A DNA stretch of 64,000 nt. It comes from CBDCXE01 sp965223725 [NCBI: Nitrospinota bacterium]. GTDB taxonomy: Bacteria; Nitrospinota_A; UBA7883. This document shows, one piece after another, positions 42,433-51,381 of this stretch. The notes under the pieces were generated by a model that saw only the letters and a list, made by a program, of their open reading frames with translations, did not search any database and had not been told where the DNA came from. The position numbers were made by a program, and so were the translations under genes. Where the stretch lies: the NCBI GenBank assembly GCA_965223725.1, contig CBDCXE010000005.1:687984-751983 (forward strand), given 5' to 3'. The first letter of the stretch is position 1. The number at the start of each line of letters is the position of its first letter.

Positions 42433-44621
42433 CAATTGGCTCCATCTCTACCATTATATACCGACACATGCTCTTGCGCCGCGGACCCAGCTGGTTTTGG
42501 CGGCTGCAGGGCCTGCTCTGAATAGATTTTGCTGTACATGACCCGGTTTCGCAGAACCTTTTTGACATATTCCTTGGTTTCACCGTATGGGATCATTTCA
42601 ATGAACTCATCCTCCGGCTCCAGCCTGTAGCGGGTGGTCCACAGGTCCACTGCGGTCTCCCCCGCGTTATACGCGGCGGCGGTTAAATGAACCGAGCCGT
42701 TGTACTTTTTCATCAGGTCGGCCAGGTGCGCCACGCCCAGCGTTATGTTAATCTCCGGGTCATACAGAAGTGATTCATCAAACGATCTGCCAATCCGCCT
42801 GGCCAGCCCCAACTGGTCAAATACACGCTTGCCTGTCGATGGTATCAACTGCATCAATCCACGGGCGTTGGCGGGCGAATGCGCGTCCTGATCGAACGAC
42901 GATTCCTGACGGATGACAGACAACGCCAGCAAGGGATCAAGCCCTTGTTTTTTTGACTCCGCTTTTATATGCCTCCAGTGGGCGGCAGGATAATACACAC
43001 GCCATGCCGGATGATCATAATTATTTTTATCACGTATAGACTGGATGATTTTCCACTGGAGCTTGATGGCTTTGGCGGGCGCCCCGGCGGACAAATAGAG
43101 TGAACTCAACCACAGCAGCTCACCCTCTCCTTTTCCCACCAGCTTTTTCAGTTTATCTATCTCTGGAGCAGCCTTGCCACTCAGCCCAGAGAACATCAGC
43201 AACTTAATTCGATCGTAATATAACCGCGCTTTCCGGGAAAGCTTTACACCGGAGTTCAGGTTGGCGCCATGCGGCTTGTCTGGCATCATTTTCTTTTCCG
43301 ATATTTTTGTTATCTTGTCTGTCGGGGCCAAACGGGCGCCGTAATATGTATGCGAGAATTTAGTCAACAGACTCTCACGGTCCTTCATAGCTTTTTTGTC
43401 ATCACCTTTCGATTTCAAGGAGCGGATTCTCCAATACAAAGCCTTGCTTTTCCATTGATCAGTCGAGAACAATCCAGGGGTGAACAGCTTTGCCGCTTGT
43501 TCATAATTTTTAGAGCGATACTCCATCCAGCCAAGCATCCAGCTCAGGTTTTCCTTGAAATGCCGCCCCGCGAAGAAGCTGTATGCGTCATTATAATAAC
43601 GGCGCGCGACCTGGAAGTTGCCCCTGGAGTCCTCGATTTTCCCCAACACCACCAAGGCTCTCTGTTTTAGTCTGAAGTCGATATCACCGGCGATCAGTTT
43701 CTTCAACCGGACAGAGCATTCTTCATCGCGGTTCAGGTTCCAGTCGATGACTGCGATCTGATATTCACTCTGGGCCGATTTTCCACCCGCCGGGTCCAGC
43801 ATGATTACTTTCTGAAACTCTTTTTTCGCCTTGTCATATTCCCTCGATTTTCTCAGCGCCAATGCAAGCATATACCGGGTCTCTATTTTTTCTTTATCCG
43901 ACAGTTTCCCATTTTGCATCGATTTCAGGTATTTTGCGGCGTCCAGATATCTAAACCTCGACATCAGCTTTTTGGTCCGCATGATTTTCTGTTTATATGT
44001 GGCTTCTGGGTAGGCTCCCTTCAATTTGGCGGGAGCATCGGCGCGCAGTCGCACGGTTTCGACCCTGGCTTCCTCTGATTTATCCGAGTCGGGGTGGTTA
44101 TAGAAAATCTTCTGATACAGCCGATACGCCTCGTATTTTCGCCTCGCGAGCCCATGACGCTTCGCTTCCAGAAACAGCTTTTCCGGTTCGAAATCTTTTG
44201 GCGTGTCGCCAGCCTTCATCACTTTTAGCGCTTTGCCACATTCCGACGAACCAATATCAACACAGGCGGACTCAATTGTTAATCTGTTCGCTGTTTGCAG
44301 GATAGGGCTGTGACTATAATCCTTGCCTATGGCTGACAGGTAACGGACAACCTGGGCATGATCCCCTTTTTTCTTGGCAATTCTGGCCAGATCGAGCGCC
44401 ACATAATCACCCAGTATAAAATCACTCTTAGCCAGTTTTTCCAGAACCGTCAGCGCCTGTTTGGCGCCTCCTTTTTTATTCAGTTCGACCGTCCAGGCAT
44501 ACTCCATACCCATACGATTTTGCTCGGCCATGTTATTGGCCGCTGTTGCTGGCGTATTCGAAACGAACAGGATGCTAACAGCAACTGCGGCGCTTAGCAG
44601 TAAATGCTTTGACGGTCTCAT
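42432..44621 (-). CDS. slt: Soluble lytic murein transglycosylase (Slt70-like)
   Basis: 729 residues. Signal peptide (LLLSAAVAVSILFVSNTPAT, cleavage near AAN), a long alpha-helical superhelix with TPR-like motifs (about 60-560), and a C-terminal SLT domain: catalytic Glu in LALSVIRQESSFDQDAHSPA, NARGLMQLIPSTG, and HLTAAAYNAGETAVDLW. It cleaves peptidoglycan glycan strands to 1,6-anhydro products in the periplasm. The architecture is that of Slt70. Its 5' end overlaps the 3' end of miaA by 47 bases and its stop overlaps the D-aminoacylase start, giving a tightly packed unit. Confidence 0.92.
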   Translation of the reverse strand: MRPSKHLLLSAAVAVSILFVSNTPATAANNMAEQNRMGMEYAWTVELNKKGGAKQALTVLEKLAKSDFILGDYVALDLARIAKKKGDHAQVVRYLSAIGKDYSHSPILQTANRLTIESACVDIGSSECGKALKVMKAGDTPKDFEPEKLFLEAKRHGLARRKYEAYRLYQKIFYNHPDSDKSEEARVETVRLRADAPAKLKGAYPEATYKQKIMRTKKLMSRFRYLDAAKYLKSMQNGKLSDKEKIETRYMLALALRKSREYDKAKKEFQKVIMLDPAGGKSAQSEYQIAVIDWNLNRDEECSVRLKKLIAGDIDFRLKQRALVVLGKIEDSRGNFQVARRYYNDAYSFFAGRHFKENLSWMLGWMEYRSKNYEQAAKLFTPGLFSTDQWKSKALYWRIRSLKSKGDDKKAMKDRESLLTKFSHTYYGARLAPTDKITKISEKKMMPDKPHGANLNSGVKLSRKARLYYDRIKLLMFSGLSGKAAPEIDKLKKLVGKGEGELLWLSSLYLSAGAPAKAIKLQWKIIQSIRDKNNYDHPAWRVYYPAAHWRHIKAESKKQGLDPLLALSVIRQESSFDQDAHSPANARGLMQLIPSTGKRVFDQLGLARRIGRSFDESLLYDPEINITLGVAHLADLMKKYNGSVHLTAAAYNAGETAVDLWTTRYRLEPEDEFIEMIPYGETKEYVKKVLRNRVMYSKIYSEQALQPPKPAGSAAQEHVSVYNGRDGAN

Positions 44622-45540
44622 TGGAAAAAATCTGGTTGGTTATTGTCTCCGGGTGTTCGTTGCCCTCTATCGGTATGTATATAACGTTCTCCATTTTGCG
44701 TAGCCATGTCAACTGCCGCCGGGCGTATGCTTTGGTATCTTTGATGATGATCCGGCGCGTTTCCTCCCGGTCCACTCTTCCCTCGCTCTCTTTGTATAAT
44801 GTTCTGTAACCGATACTGCGCATCGGCTTGGTCTGCCCATTATAGCCCATTTCCTTCAGCCGGATCACCTCTTCAAACCATCCAGATAGTAGCATCATAT
44901 CTATTCTGCGCTCTATACGGCGATATAAAACAGCCCGCGGCAGATCAAGGGCGATATAAAGCGTGTCCCATGCCGGCTCATCGCTATTGATGGCGAACAT
45001 GGCGCTCATGGTCTTATCTGCTGTCATATAGACGCCCAGCGCGCGCCTGGTCCGGAACGTATCGTTCGGGTGCAGATTACTTGCCCATGCCGGATCAACC
45101 TCCATGAGTTTTGCAAACAGCCCCGCCTGCCCTGATTTACTAAATAAGGAATTAAGCTTTTCGTTTACCTCATCACTTACCTTCACAGCGCAGTCCAGCC
45201 CCCTTGTCAGGCCTCTGATATATAGCCCGGAACCGCCTACAACCAACGGGATTTTGCCCTTTGCCGCCAAGTCCTGGGCGACCTGTTTTGCCATGTCCCG
45301 ATATTGGGCCACGTTGAACTCTTCATCCGGCGTGGCGATGTCGATCATATGATGGGGAACACGGCTCAACAGGCTGGCATCTGGCTTGGCGGAACCGATA
45401 TCGAAGCTTTTGTACAGCTGGACCGAATCGGCGGAGATGATCTCTGTATTTAGTCGTTCCGCCATGATGACACCCACGTCTGATTTGCCGCTGGCGGTGG
45501 GTCCGGTCAGAACAAGGATCGGGTCAAGATTCCGGGACAT
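44575..45540 (-). CDS. miaA: tRNA dimethylallyltransferase MiaA
   Basis: 321 residues from the ATG at 45540, chosen for its GGAGC site 4-6 bases upstream; upstream in-frame codons overlap the previous gene. The P-loop is VLTGPTASGKSDVGVIMAER, then EIISADSVQLYKSFDIGSAK, VPHHMIDIATPDEEFNVAQY, GGSGLYIRGL, and the C-terminal AYARRQLTWLRKMENV. It adds the isopentenyl group to A37 of tRNAs reading UNN codons. The first of three or four overlapping genes with slt and the D-aminoacylase; its own start overlaps the trmN6-like gene. Confidence 0.95.
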   Translation of the reverse strand: MSRNLDPILVLTGPTASGKSDVGVIMAERLNTEIISADSVQLYKSFDIGSAKPDASLLSRVPHHMIDIATPDEEFNVAQYRDMAKQVAQDLAAKGKIPLVVGGSGLYIRGLTRGLDCAVKVSDEVNEKLNSLFSKSGQAGLFAKLMEVDPAWASNLHPNDTFRTRRALGVYMTADKTMSAMFAINSDEPAWDTLYIALDLPRAVLYRRIERRIDMMLLSGWFEEVIRLKEMGYNGQTKPMRSIGYRTLYKESEGRVDREETRRIIIKDTKAYARRQLTWLRKMENVIYIPIEGNEHPETITNQIFSNETVKAFTAKRRSCC

Positions 45541-46240
45541 AGCGCTCCATGATCCGCCTGAATTGCTCGGAGTCTCTGCCATTATCCGCTTTCAGCACAA
45601 CTGGTTTCAATATTTTAAGCTTCGCGTCTGTTTGAAACCTCGCTTCCGACAAAAACAGTTTTGGCTCTGATTCCTTAAACGAGAGCACTTCCTGAAACCG
45701 TGATTCACAGAACCCATTACTAAAAAGGATAGAACGATATTCCGCGAGCCGTTCATAGATCATCACGATTGTCAGGCTGCCGCCTTCCCGAATTATTTTG
45801 GACGATACCTCCACCAATCCGTTGAGTGTCATCTTCATTTCGTGCCGGGCCACGGCTTTCGATGGGTCGGGGTTTATCCTGCCGGAGCCAGCCTTGCGGT
45901 ATGGCGGGTTCGATACGATAGCGTCGAAGGGCCTGTCCGGAAACAACGATGGCGCGGTCATCAGATCGGCATTGACCATATGAAAACGCTCGATTCCGCT
46001 CGATCTGGCGTTTTCCTGGGCATAGGCGGCCAGTTGTGGCTGAATTTCCACCGCTGTGATATCGATCCGCTGGTTTCGCAACCCGATGAGGATCGAAACA
46101 ACCCCCACCCCGGCGCACAGATCGGCCATGGCATCCACACCTTCGGGATCGAAAAAATCGGCCAGCAGAAATGAATCGCTGTTGTATCGATAACCAGACC
46201 CCCCCTGGTTTAATGTTAACGAATCTATTGGCGTTTTCAT
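45524..46240 (-). CDS. trmN6: tRNA1(Val) A37 N6-methyltransferase-like protein
   Basis: 238 residues from the ATG at 46240; an ATG at 46270 is also possible and neither has a strong ribosome site. SAM motif DLCAGVGVVSILIGLR, VEIQPQLAAYAQENARSSGI, and the adenine-N6 catalytic motif IVSNPPYRKAGSG with RINPDPSKAVARHEM after it, typical of YfiC/TrmN6. It modifies A37 of a valine tRNA in characterised members. It overlaps miaA, another A37-modification enzyme, by 17 bases. Confidence 0.85.
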   Translation of the reverse strand: MKTPIDSLTLNQGGSGYRYNSDSFLLADFFDPEGVDAMADLCAGVGVVSILIGLRNQRIDITAVEIQPQLAAYAQENARSSGIERFHMVNADLMTAPSLFPDRPFDAIVSNPPYRKAGSGRINPDPSKAVARHEMKMTLNGLVEVSSKIIREGGSLTIVMIYERLAEYRSILFSNGFCESRFQEVLSFKESEPKLFLSEARFQTDAKLKILKPVVLKADNGRDSEQFRRIMERYVPES

Positions 46241-46289
46241 CCAGATATTGTAAACGAAACTTAGTGGCATTTTGCGATATAGTGGAGAA

Positions 46290-47522
46290 ATGAAATTTTT
46301 AATTATAATTGCCCTGATCATAATAGCGCCCAGCGCCAGCTATTCCGGCGAAGGGGAAGATGGGTGGGGCCCGTTTATGGACGGCTTTCTGCTTCCCTTG
46401 ACCTATCCCGACTTCGACCCGACAGATTTCGGAGAGAAGCGCAACGGCGATAAGGGTAACGAGCTGCTGGAACAATACCGTCCCCGGGTATATATCGCGC
46501 CGAATGGGCTGGCGCCGATCAACTTATACGACGACTATCTGCCCCATTGCGTGGTCCGCGATTTTAAGCAGAATGATGCTATAGTCGACCCAAACCCAAC
46601 CAGAGAGGCTCTGAAAAAGATCGAGCGCACATATGGGATGTATCTTGATTATCAGGGGCCAGACGATTTACAAGGCGCGCCCACCGCCTATGGCCGTGTA
46701 TATCGTGAAAGTGTGTCGCTCATGTTTGAAGGTCAGGAGAAAAAAATCGATTTCGTTTTTCTGAAATATAACTTTGTGTTTTTGAAAAGCGGCCTGCCGG
46801 CAAAGCTTTCCCTGTTGAAAAGTGTGGCTGCGCGCCTGGCTGGCGATCTGGAGAATTGGCACGAGCTGGACATCCACGGCGCCATAATCATCGCCCTGGC
46901 AAAGCATGATGGAACGCTGATACCGGCGGCGTTGACCCTGGCCCAGCATAACCATTTCCGCACCTATCTGTTCGGCAGGGATGTCGAGTGGCCGGTGGAC
47001 AGCCGCGTAAGGGTCAGCTATGCCGAGCGCAGCAACGAGCCGTACCCGACGCCTAATGGTCCTGACCCGGCCCATTATCGCGCGGTGGGGCATCCTAAGG
47101 ATTTTTCATATGCGCTGACCGGCAAGGGGCTGCATTTGACATCCGGGACCGATCTGGCCTACAGTCCAGAGGCCGGCGCGACGGAGCTTGAATATGAAAT
47201 CACGGAACTGCCGGACCGGGACCCGTTCTATGTCGCCTGGATCAACCTGGGCGCCAAGGCCAAGCTGTTCGGCCTGTTCGACAGCTTCTATCGTGTCGGG
47301 CCGCCGGGGGCCGACATGTGCACCTGGCCGGAACTGAAGGAGTATGGCAGGACCATGCAGTTCTGGTTCATGGACGACGGCGACCGGCAGGCGGCCAGAC
47401 TGTTCGACGATAACGTAAACAGTTTCACCGACGCGCGGCTGGGGCCGATCTATCAATACACCAGCCGGAATTTTGTTCGGGAATTTTTCCGGTTGCATCC
47501 AGAACTAGTGGAGAGTGAGTAA
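46290..47522 (+). CDS. Secreted protein of unknown family
   Basis: 410 residues from the ATG at 46290, preferred because GTGGAG lies six bases before it and a signal peptide follows (MKFLIIIALIIIAPSASYSG). The mature protein is soluble with a conserved-looking core: EQYRPRVYIAPNGLAPINLY, NWHELDIHGAIIIALAKHDG, LAQHNHFRTYLFGRDVEWP. The His, Glu and Asp residues there could bind a metal or form an active site. I do not recognise the family; a faint likeness to Vps62/NPP1-type folds (HxDWE-like segment) is not enough to assign. It ends six bases before the NFACT gene and is probably co-transcribed with it. Confidence 0.6.
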   Translation: MKFLIIIALIIIAPSASYSGEGEDGWGPFMDGFLLPLTYPDFDPTDFGEKRNGDKGNELLEQYRPRVYIAPNGLAPINLYDDYLPHCVVRDFKQNDAIVDPNPTREALKKIERTYGMYLDYQGPDDLQGAPTAYGRVYRESVSLMFEGQEKKIDFVFLKYNFVFLKSGLPAKLSLLKSVAARLAGDLENWHELDIHGAIIIALAKHDGTLIPAALTLAQHNHFRTYLFGRDVEWPVDSRVRVSYAERSNEPYPTPNGPDPAHYRAVGHPKDFSYALTGKGLHLTSGTDLAYSPEAGATELEYEITELPDRDPFYVAWINLGAKAKLFGLFDSFYRVGPPGADMCTWPELKEYGRTMQFWFMDDGDRQAARLFDDNVNSFTDARLGPIYQYTSRNFVREFFRLHPELVESE

Positions 47523-47528
47523 CGCGCC

Positions 47529-48950
47529 ATGAATATGACCGCCCTGGATATTGGACAGATAGTCGATGAACTGGCAGACACGTTGCAAGCCAGCTTTCTG
47601 CATAAAGTTTTACAGACAGGCGCCAATGAGCTGGCTTTCGAGTTTCGGAAGGGCGCCGACAGGTATTATCTGATGATATCAGCGTCACCAGGGAACAGCA
47701 GGATTCATCTGATATCCAATGCCCCTGCCCTCCGCCTGCCGCTTTCGTCATTTGCAAAGGCCATCAAAAAAGCGTTGGTCCGGGGGCGGCTACAGAAGAT
47801 CGAACAGATAAATTCCGACCGGCTGCTTTTCCTCGCGTTTAATACACCAGCAGGCGACCGGACCCTGGCGCTGGAGCTGATGGGAACATCAGGCAATTTT
47901 TATTTCCTGGATGAAAACCAAAATGTGATTGCTATAGCATTGCAACGCAAATCGCGCAACCGCACCGGCGCGCCCTATATATTGCCAAAACCGCCCGCGG
48001 ATGGGGAGGCAAACGATATCAGGAAGCCCGACTACCTTGCCCCCCTTGCCCATAAAAAGGCGATGGAGCAGAAATATGAAACCGCCGCATATGATGAAAA
48101 ACTGCAATCGGCGAAGGCGGGAGCGCTGGCGCCACTAAAAAACGATGTGAAAAAAACAACCAAACGAAAAAAATCTATCGAGAAGGAGATGGCCTCCCTG
48201 TTGGAATATAAACAGCACCGTATGTTGGGCGACCTGCTCCAGGCGAACTATGCGTCGATTAAAAAGGGCGCGGACTCCATCGAACTTTCGAACCTCTATG
48301 TCGACCCGGTTGAAAATATAAAGATCCGCCTCGATCCGGCGCACAGCCCGAGGGCCAATATCGAGCGCTATTACAAGCGCCACAGAAAATATGAGAAAGG
48401 TTATCCACGGCTGGAGAGCGAGCTTGTGACTCTTGATAAGAAAATAAGTGAATTGAAAAAACAAATTGAAGCGATCGAGCAGGAAGCTGATATAGAACGT
48501 ATTTTGGAACAGTTACCCAAGAAACCGAAAATCGCAAAAAAAGAGAGCAGGAAAAAACAACAGCCCACCGGGCCGCGCAGGTTTCTATCATCTGACGGCC
48601 ACTCTATTCTGGTGGGCAGAAGCGATAAGGAGAATGACGAGATCACCTTCCGAATCGCCAACGGGAGGGACCTGTGGCTCCACGCCCGAGATTATCCTGG
48701 CTCCCATGTGCTGGTACAGCTCCCGAAAGGCGCCCAGGTCTCTCGATCCACGCTGGTCGATGCGGCGATGATCGCGCTCCACTATTCCAAGGCGGCTAAA
48801 TCTGGCAAAGGCGAGGTGACGTATGCGTTTGCAAAAAATATCCGCAAGCCGAAGGGCGCCCCGCCAGGCAAAGCGCTGGTCAATAACGCAAAATCTGTGA
48901 TGGTCAAAATTGACGAGAAAAAAATTAAATCCATGAAGGTAATGAAGTAA
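47529..48950 (+). CDS. NFACT-family protein (RqcH / fibronectin-binding-A-like)
   Basis: 473 residues, somewhat short for the family. The NFACT-N part starts MTALDIGQIVDELADTLQAS, with the central RTLALELMGTSGNFYFLDEN. A helical coiled-coil middle (NDVKKTTKRKKSIEKEMASL and after) follows. The C-terminal NFACT-R domain is DLWLHARDYPGSHVLVQLPK then SKAAKSGKGEVTYAFAKNIR. RqcH proteins bind split 60S/50S-nascent chain complexes and add alanine tails in ribosome-associated quality control. It begins six bases after the secreted protein gene. The adhesin annotation of older databases is unlikely because no signal peptide is present. Confidence 0.85.
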   Translation: MNMTALDIGQIVDELADTLQASFLHKVLQTGANELAFEFRKGADRYYLMISASPGNSRIHLISNAPALRLPLSSFAKAIKKALVRGRLQKIEQINSDRLLFLAFNTPAGDRTLALELMGTSGNFYFLDENQNVIAIALQRKSRNRTGAPYILPKPPADGEANDIRKPDYLAPLAHKKAMEQKYETAAYDEKLQSAKAGALAPLKNDVKKTTKRKKSIEKEMASLLEYKQHRMLGDLLQANYASIKKGADSIELSNLYVDPVENIKIRLDPAHSPRANIERYYKRHRKYEKGYPRLESELVTLDKKISELKKQIEAIEQEADIERILEQLPKKPKIAKKESRKKQQPTGPRRFLSSDGHSILVGRSDKENDEITFRIANGRDLWLHARDYPGSHVLVQLPKGAQVSRSTLVDAAMIALHYSKAAKSGKGEVTYAFAKNIRKPKGAPPGKALVNNAKSVMVKIDEKKIKSMKVMK

Positions 48951-49102
48951 AACCTTAACCGTTGGATATACATGGTGTTTTACAGGTTAGTATAAATTAA
49001 TTTGTTTATAGTTTTAATTTTATATAAGCTTTCGTGTTAGTCCACTTGAAAAATCCGCAGTTTTTATTAAAATGATAATCGGCGATCGTTAATAGGTAAA
49101 AA

Positions 49103-49483
49103 ATGAACGGTAAATCAATTCTTGTTGTCGACGATGACGAGTCTCATTTGGTCTGGTCATCTGATATCCTGGAGCAAAACGGTTATATAGCGGATGTGGC
49201 CCTGTCGGGTGAGCGCGCGCTGGAGATGCTTGCCAATAAAAAATATGACCTGATCATATCCGACCTGGTGATGCCAGGGATGTCCGGGATAGATTTTGTG
49301 CGCGCCGTGTCTGATATCGAAAGCAACCAGAAAGCTATCATTATGACCGGGCATGGCGATGTGGATACTTTCATCGAATCGGTCCATGGGCTGGGCGCGC
49401 TGGAGTATATCGACAAGCCTATTACCACGGAAGATTTCATCACCATGGTCGATAAACTGACTTCTCAACCGTCGGCGGAATAG
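49103..49483 (+). CDS. Single-domain response regulator
   Basis: 126 residues: a lone receiver with KSILVVDDDESHLVW, the phosphoacceptor Asp in LIISDLVMPGMSG (about residue 54), the Thr in IIMTGHGD and the Lys in EYIDKPITTEDF. No output domain. It stands apart from the convergent GT-C gene and 152 bases after the NFACT gene. It may be a phosphotransfer sink or control a partner protein directly. Confidence 0.88.
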   Translation: MNGKSILVVDDDESHLVWSSDILEQNGYIADVALSGERALEMLANKKYDLIISDLVMPGMSGIDFVRAVSDIESNQKAIIMTGHGDVDTFIESVHGLGALEYIDKPITTEDFITMVDKLTSQPSAE

Positions 49484-49493
49484 AACAAGCCGG

Positions 49494-50891
49494 TTAACAC
49501 TCAGAAAACCGGGGTCTGACAGCGTAAAAACAGAGGAACAAAAACCCGGGCCACAGTTGCGTCAGCAGCCGTGTCAGTGATCGATTGATATGCCAATCGA
49601 GGTCAATGGGCGTGATCAGATATACAAGGCTGTAGCCGACAAAACATGCGGCCAGTATCATTGCCATCATCGATATAACGATTTTGTTTTGCCAGTCCGC
49701 ACCCTTACCGACGATGGCCATGCCAACAAGGATCAGGAAGATGACACTGACACTATAACCAGACACGGCCGCAGAGCTGTACGAAAAGATGCCATCGGTG
49801 AACGCGCCGATGATGGCGTTGTATCGCTCCGGCGTTGTAATCCGCGCCAACAGATCGCTGTGAACTTCATGGCTGTTAAGATAGCTCTCCCCGGCGATGA
49901 ACAGCTTGAAATATATCAATACCGCCAACGGGGCCGCGGCGCCTGTGAATATGGCCAGCAAATTTTTTACAAAACCTTCCCACCGCCGGCAAACCACCGA
50001 GCAGAGCGTATAGATCAAAACCAGAGCCATCAACATCATAACGCCTTCGTTCTTCATCCAGGCTGCGCAGCCGGCGCAAAATCCGGTGGTGAGTAAAATC
50101 TTCCAACGGCTGGCGCCATCGGTTTCCCCGCTGGCCGCCAGCAGTATGAAAACGGACAGCAGATAGTAACCCAACGGCACATCTGCGTATTGGTTGGTCC
50201 CATGGACAAAATAGCTGGCCGAACATATCAGGATCAAACCGGCGACCGCTGCGGAGACCATGCCCTTTGTTCGGCGCAGGCTGCTGACCAGCAACCCGAT
50301 GGCGCCAAACGTATAAAGAGCCGCTACCATGACCGGGACCAGGGTTGTATCGTTCATCGTATAGCCAGCCCACCGGCTGGCGACCAGGCCGGGCAATAGC
50401 AATGGATAGTCGGGGTGGGAGATTGTGATACCGGACAAGAACGCCTCCTCCGGCAGGGCGCCGCTGTGAAACCATAGCCGCGCCTTATGGTTCCATATGG
50501 CCCATGCGTCCCACTGGCCATGGGGCGCCAGGGCGGATACTTTTATAAATATTGTTATGCTAATGAGCAGCGCCACGAGGAAAATAAAGGACAGGACCAT
50601 TGATGACCACGTTGCTTTGTTTCTGTCAACAGCATCGGCGCGATAATGTGGATAAATGTACCAACAGTAAAATACAGTTGTCAGCATGGATAGCTCGATC
50701 ACAGTGAACCAGGCCGCCGACATGTTGATTAGTTGTGACCAGATAAAAAACAGAAACGATGACACACCAAACCCGACACCAATTGCCAGGCAAAATTTTT
50801 CAACTCTATATAGCGGCTGCGGGATCAAAAGCTCCAGAACAAAAAACGCTGTCAGCACAGGGATCAGCAACGAAACTAAAGTAGTGATCAT
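49494..50891 (-). CDS. Polytopic membrane protein, GT-C glycosyltransferase-like
   Basis: 465 residues from the ATG at 50891. About 10-12 hydrophobic segments, with a first large periplasmic loop (HGQWDAWAIWNHKARLWFHS) carrying Asp and Glu/His residues in the manner of GT-C catalytic loops. Similar proteins of the dolichyl-phosphate-mannosyl-transferase-like class (PMT_2/ArnT) have such loops, but the DD/DE motif is not canonical here. It would use the lipid-linked sugar made by the GT2 enzyme at 13.3-14.0 kb. Its start overlaps the stop of a small protein gene by one base (51283-50891). Assignment is by topology. Confidence 0.6.
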   Translation of the reverse strand: MITTLVSLLIPVLTAFFVLELLIPQPLYRVEKFCLAIGVGFGVSSFLFFIWSQLINMSAAWFTVIELSMLTTVFYCWYIYPHYRADAVDRNKATWSSMVLSFIFLVALLISITIFIKVSALAPHGQWDAWAIWNHKARLWFHSGALPEEAFLSGITISHPDYPLLLPGLVASRWAGYTMNDTTLVPVMVAALYTFGAIGLLVSSLRRTKGMVSAAVAGLILICSASYFVHGTNQYADVPLGYYLLSVFILLAASGETDGASRWKILLTTGFCAGCAAWMKNEGVMMLMALVLIYTLCSVVCRRWEGFVKNLLAIFTGAAAPLAVLIYFKLFIAGESYLNSHEVHSDLLARITTPERYNAIIGAFTDGIFSYSSAAVSGYSVSVIFLILVGMAIVGKGADWQNKIVISMMAMILAACFVGYSLVYLITPIDLDWHINRSLTRLLTQLWPGFLFLCFYAVRPRFSEC

Positions 50892-51283
50892 CACCGGCCA
50901 GCCTTTTCTACAAAACAGACAACGCCATATTTCAGCGCAATGCCTGTCGGGCATCTCTCGTCACCCGGTGTCGGGAGCGGACCCTTTATCTGCTTCCTGA
51001 CCATTAACACAGGCGCAGCGGCGTACCGCGCCTGGAACCATTGAAACGACGCCAGCTTGCCCACATGGTAAAAGACGCCGGTATAGTCAGACGGATCAGC
51101 TGGCAACAGAGCGCCGACTTTTAAGTCTATTACGCTTACCGGGTCGCTCCTGTTTAGTGGAATATCAGATAACAATTCATCAATTTCTCTGGTGGCCCCG
51201 CTAACAATCAACGCTCCGATTAGAAGAGCGCAGACCAACAGTAAAAGTTTTCTGCTAACAGGATTATTTGATGAACTATTCAT
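50891..51283 (-). CDS. Small membrane-anchored protein of unknown function
   Basis: 130 residues from the ATG at 51283. One N-terminal membrane anchor (LLLLVCALLIGALIVSG), then a periplasmic domain with WFQARYAAAPVLMVRKQIKG and two cysteines near the C-terminus (ERCPTGIALKYGVVCFVEK). It directly precedes the GT-C-like gene and overlaps its start codon, so it is probably a dedicated partner of that membrane enzyme. The family is not recognised. Confidence 0.55.
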   Translation of the reverse strand: MNSSSNNPVSRKLLLLVCALLIGALIVSGATREIDELLSDIPLNRSDPVSVIDLKVGALLPADPSDYTGVFYHVGKLASFQWFQARYAAAPVLMVRKQIKGPLPTPGDERCPTGIALKYGVVCFVEKAGR

Positions 51284-51381
51284 ATCCGATACCATATTCG
51301 CTATTAACGATTATACTGAAACTGATTTTATCAAAGATTTCCAGCCAGAATGCTATCATATAAATTTATATTCAAAGGTTT

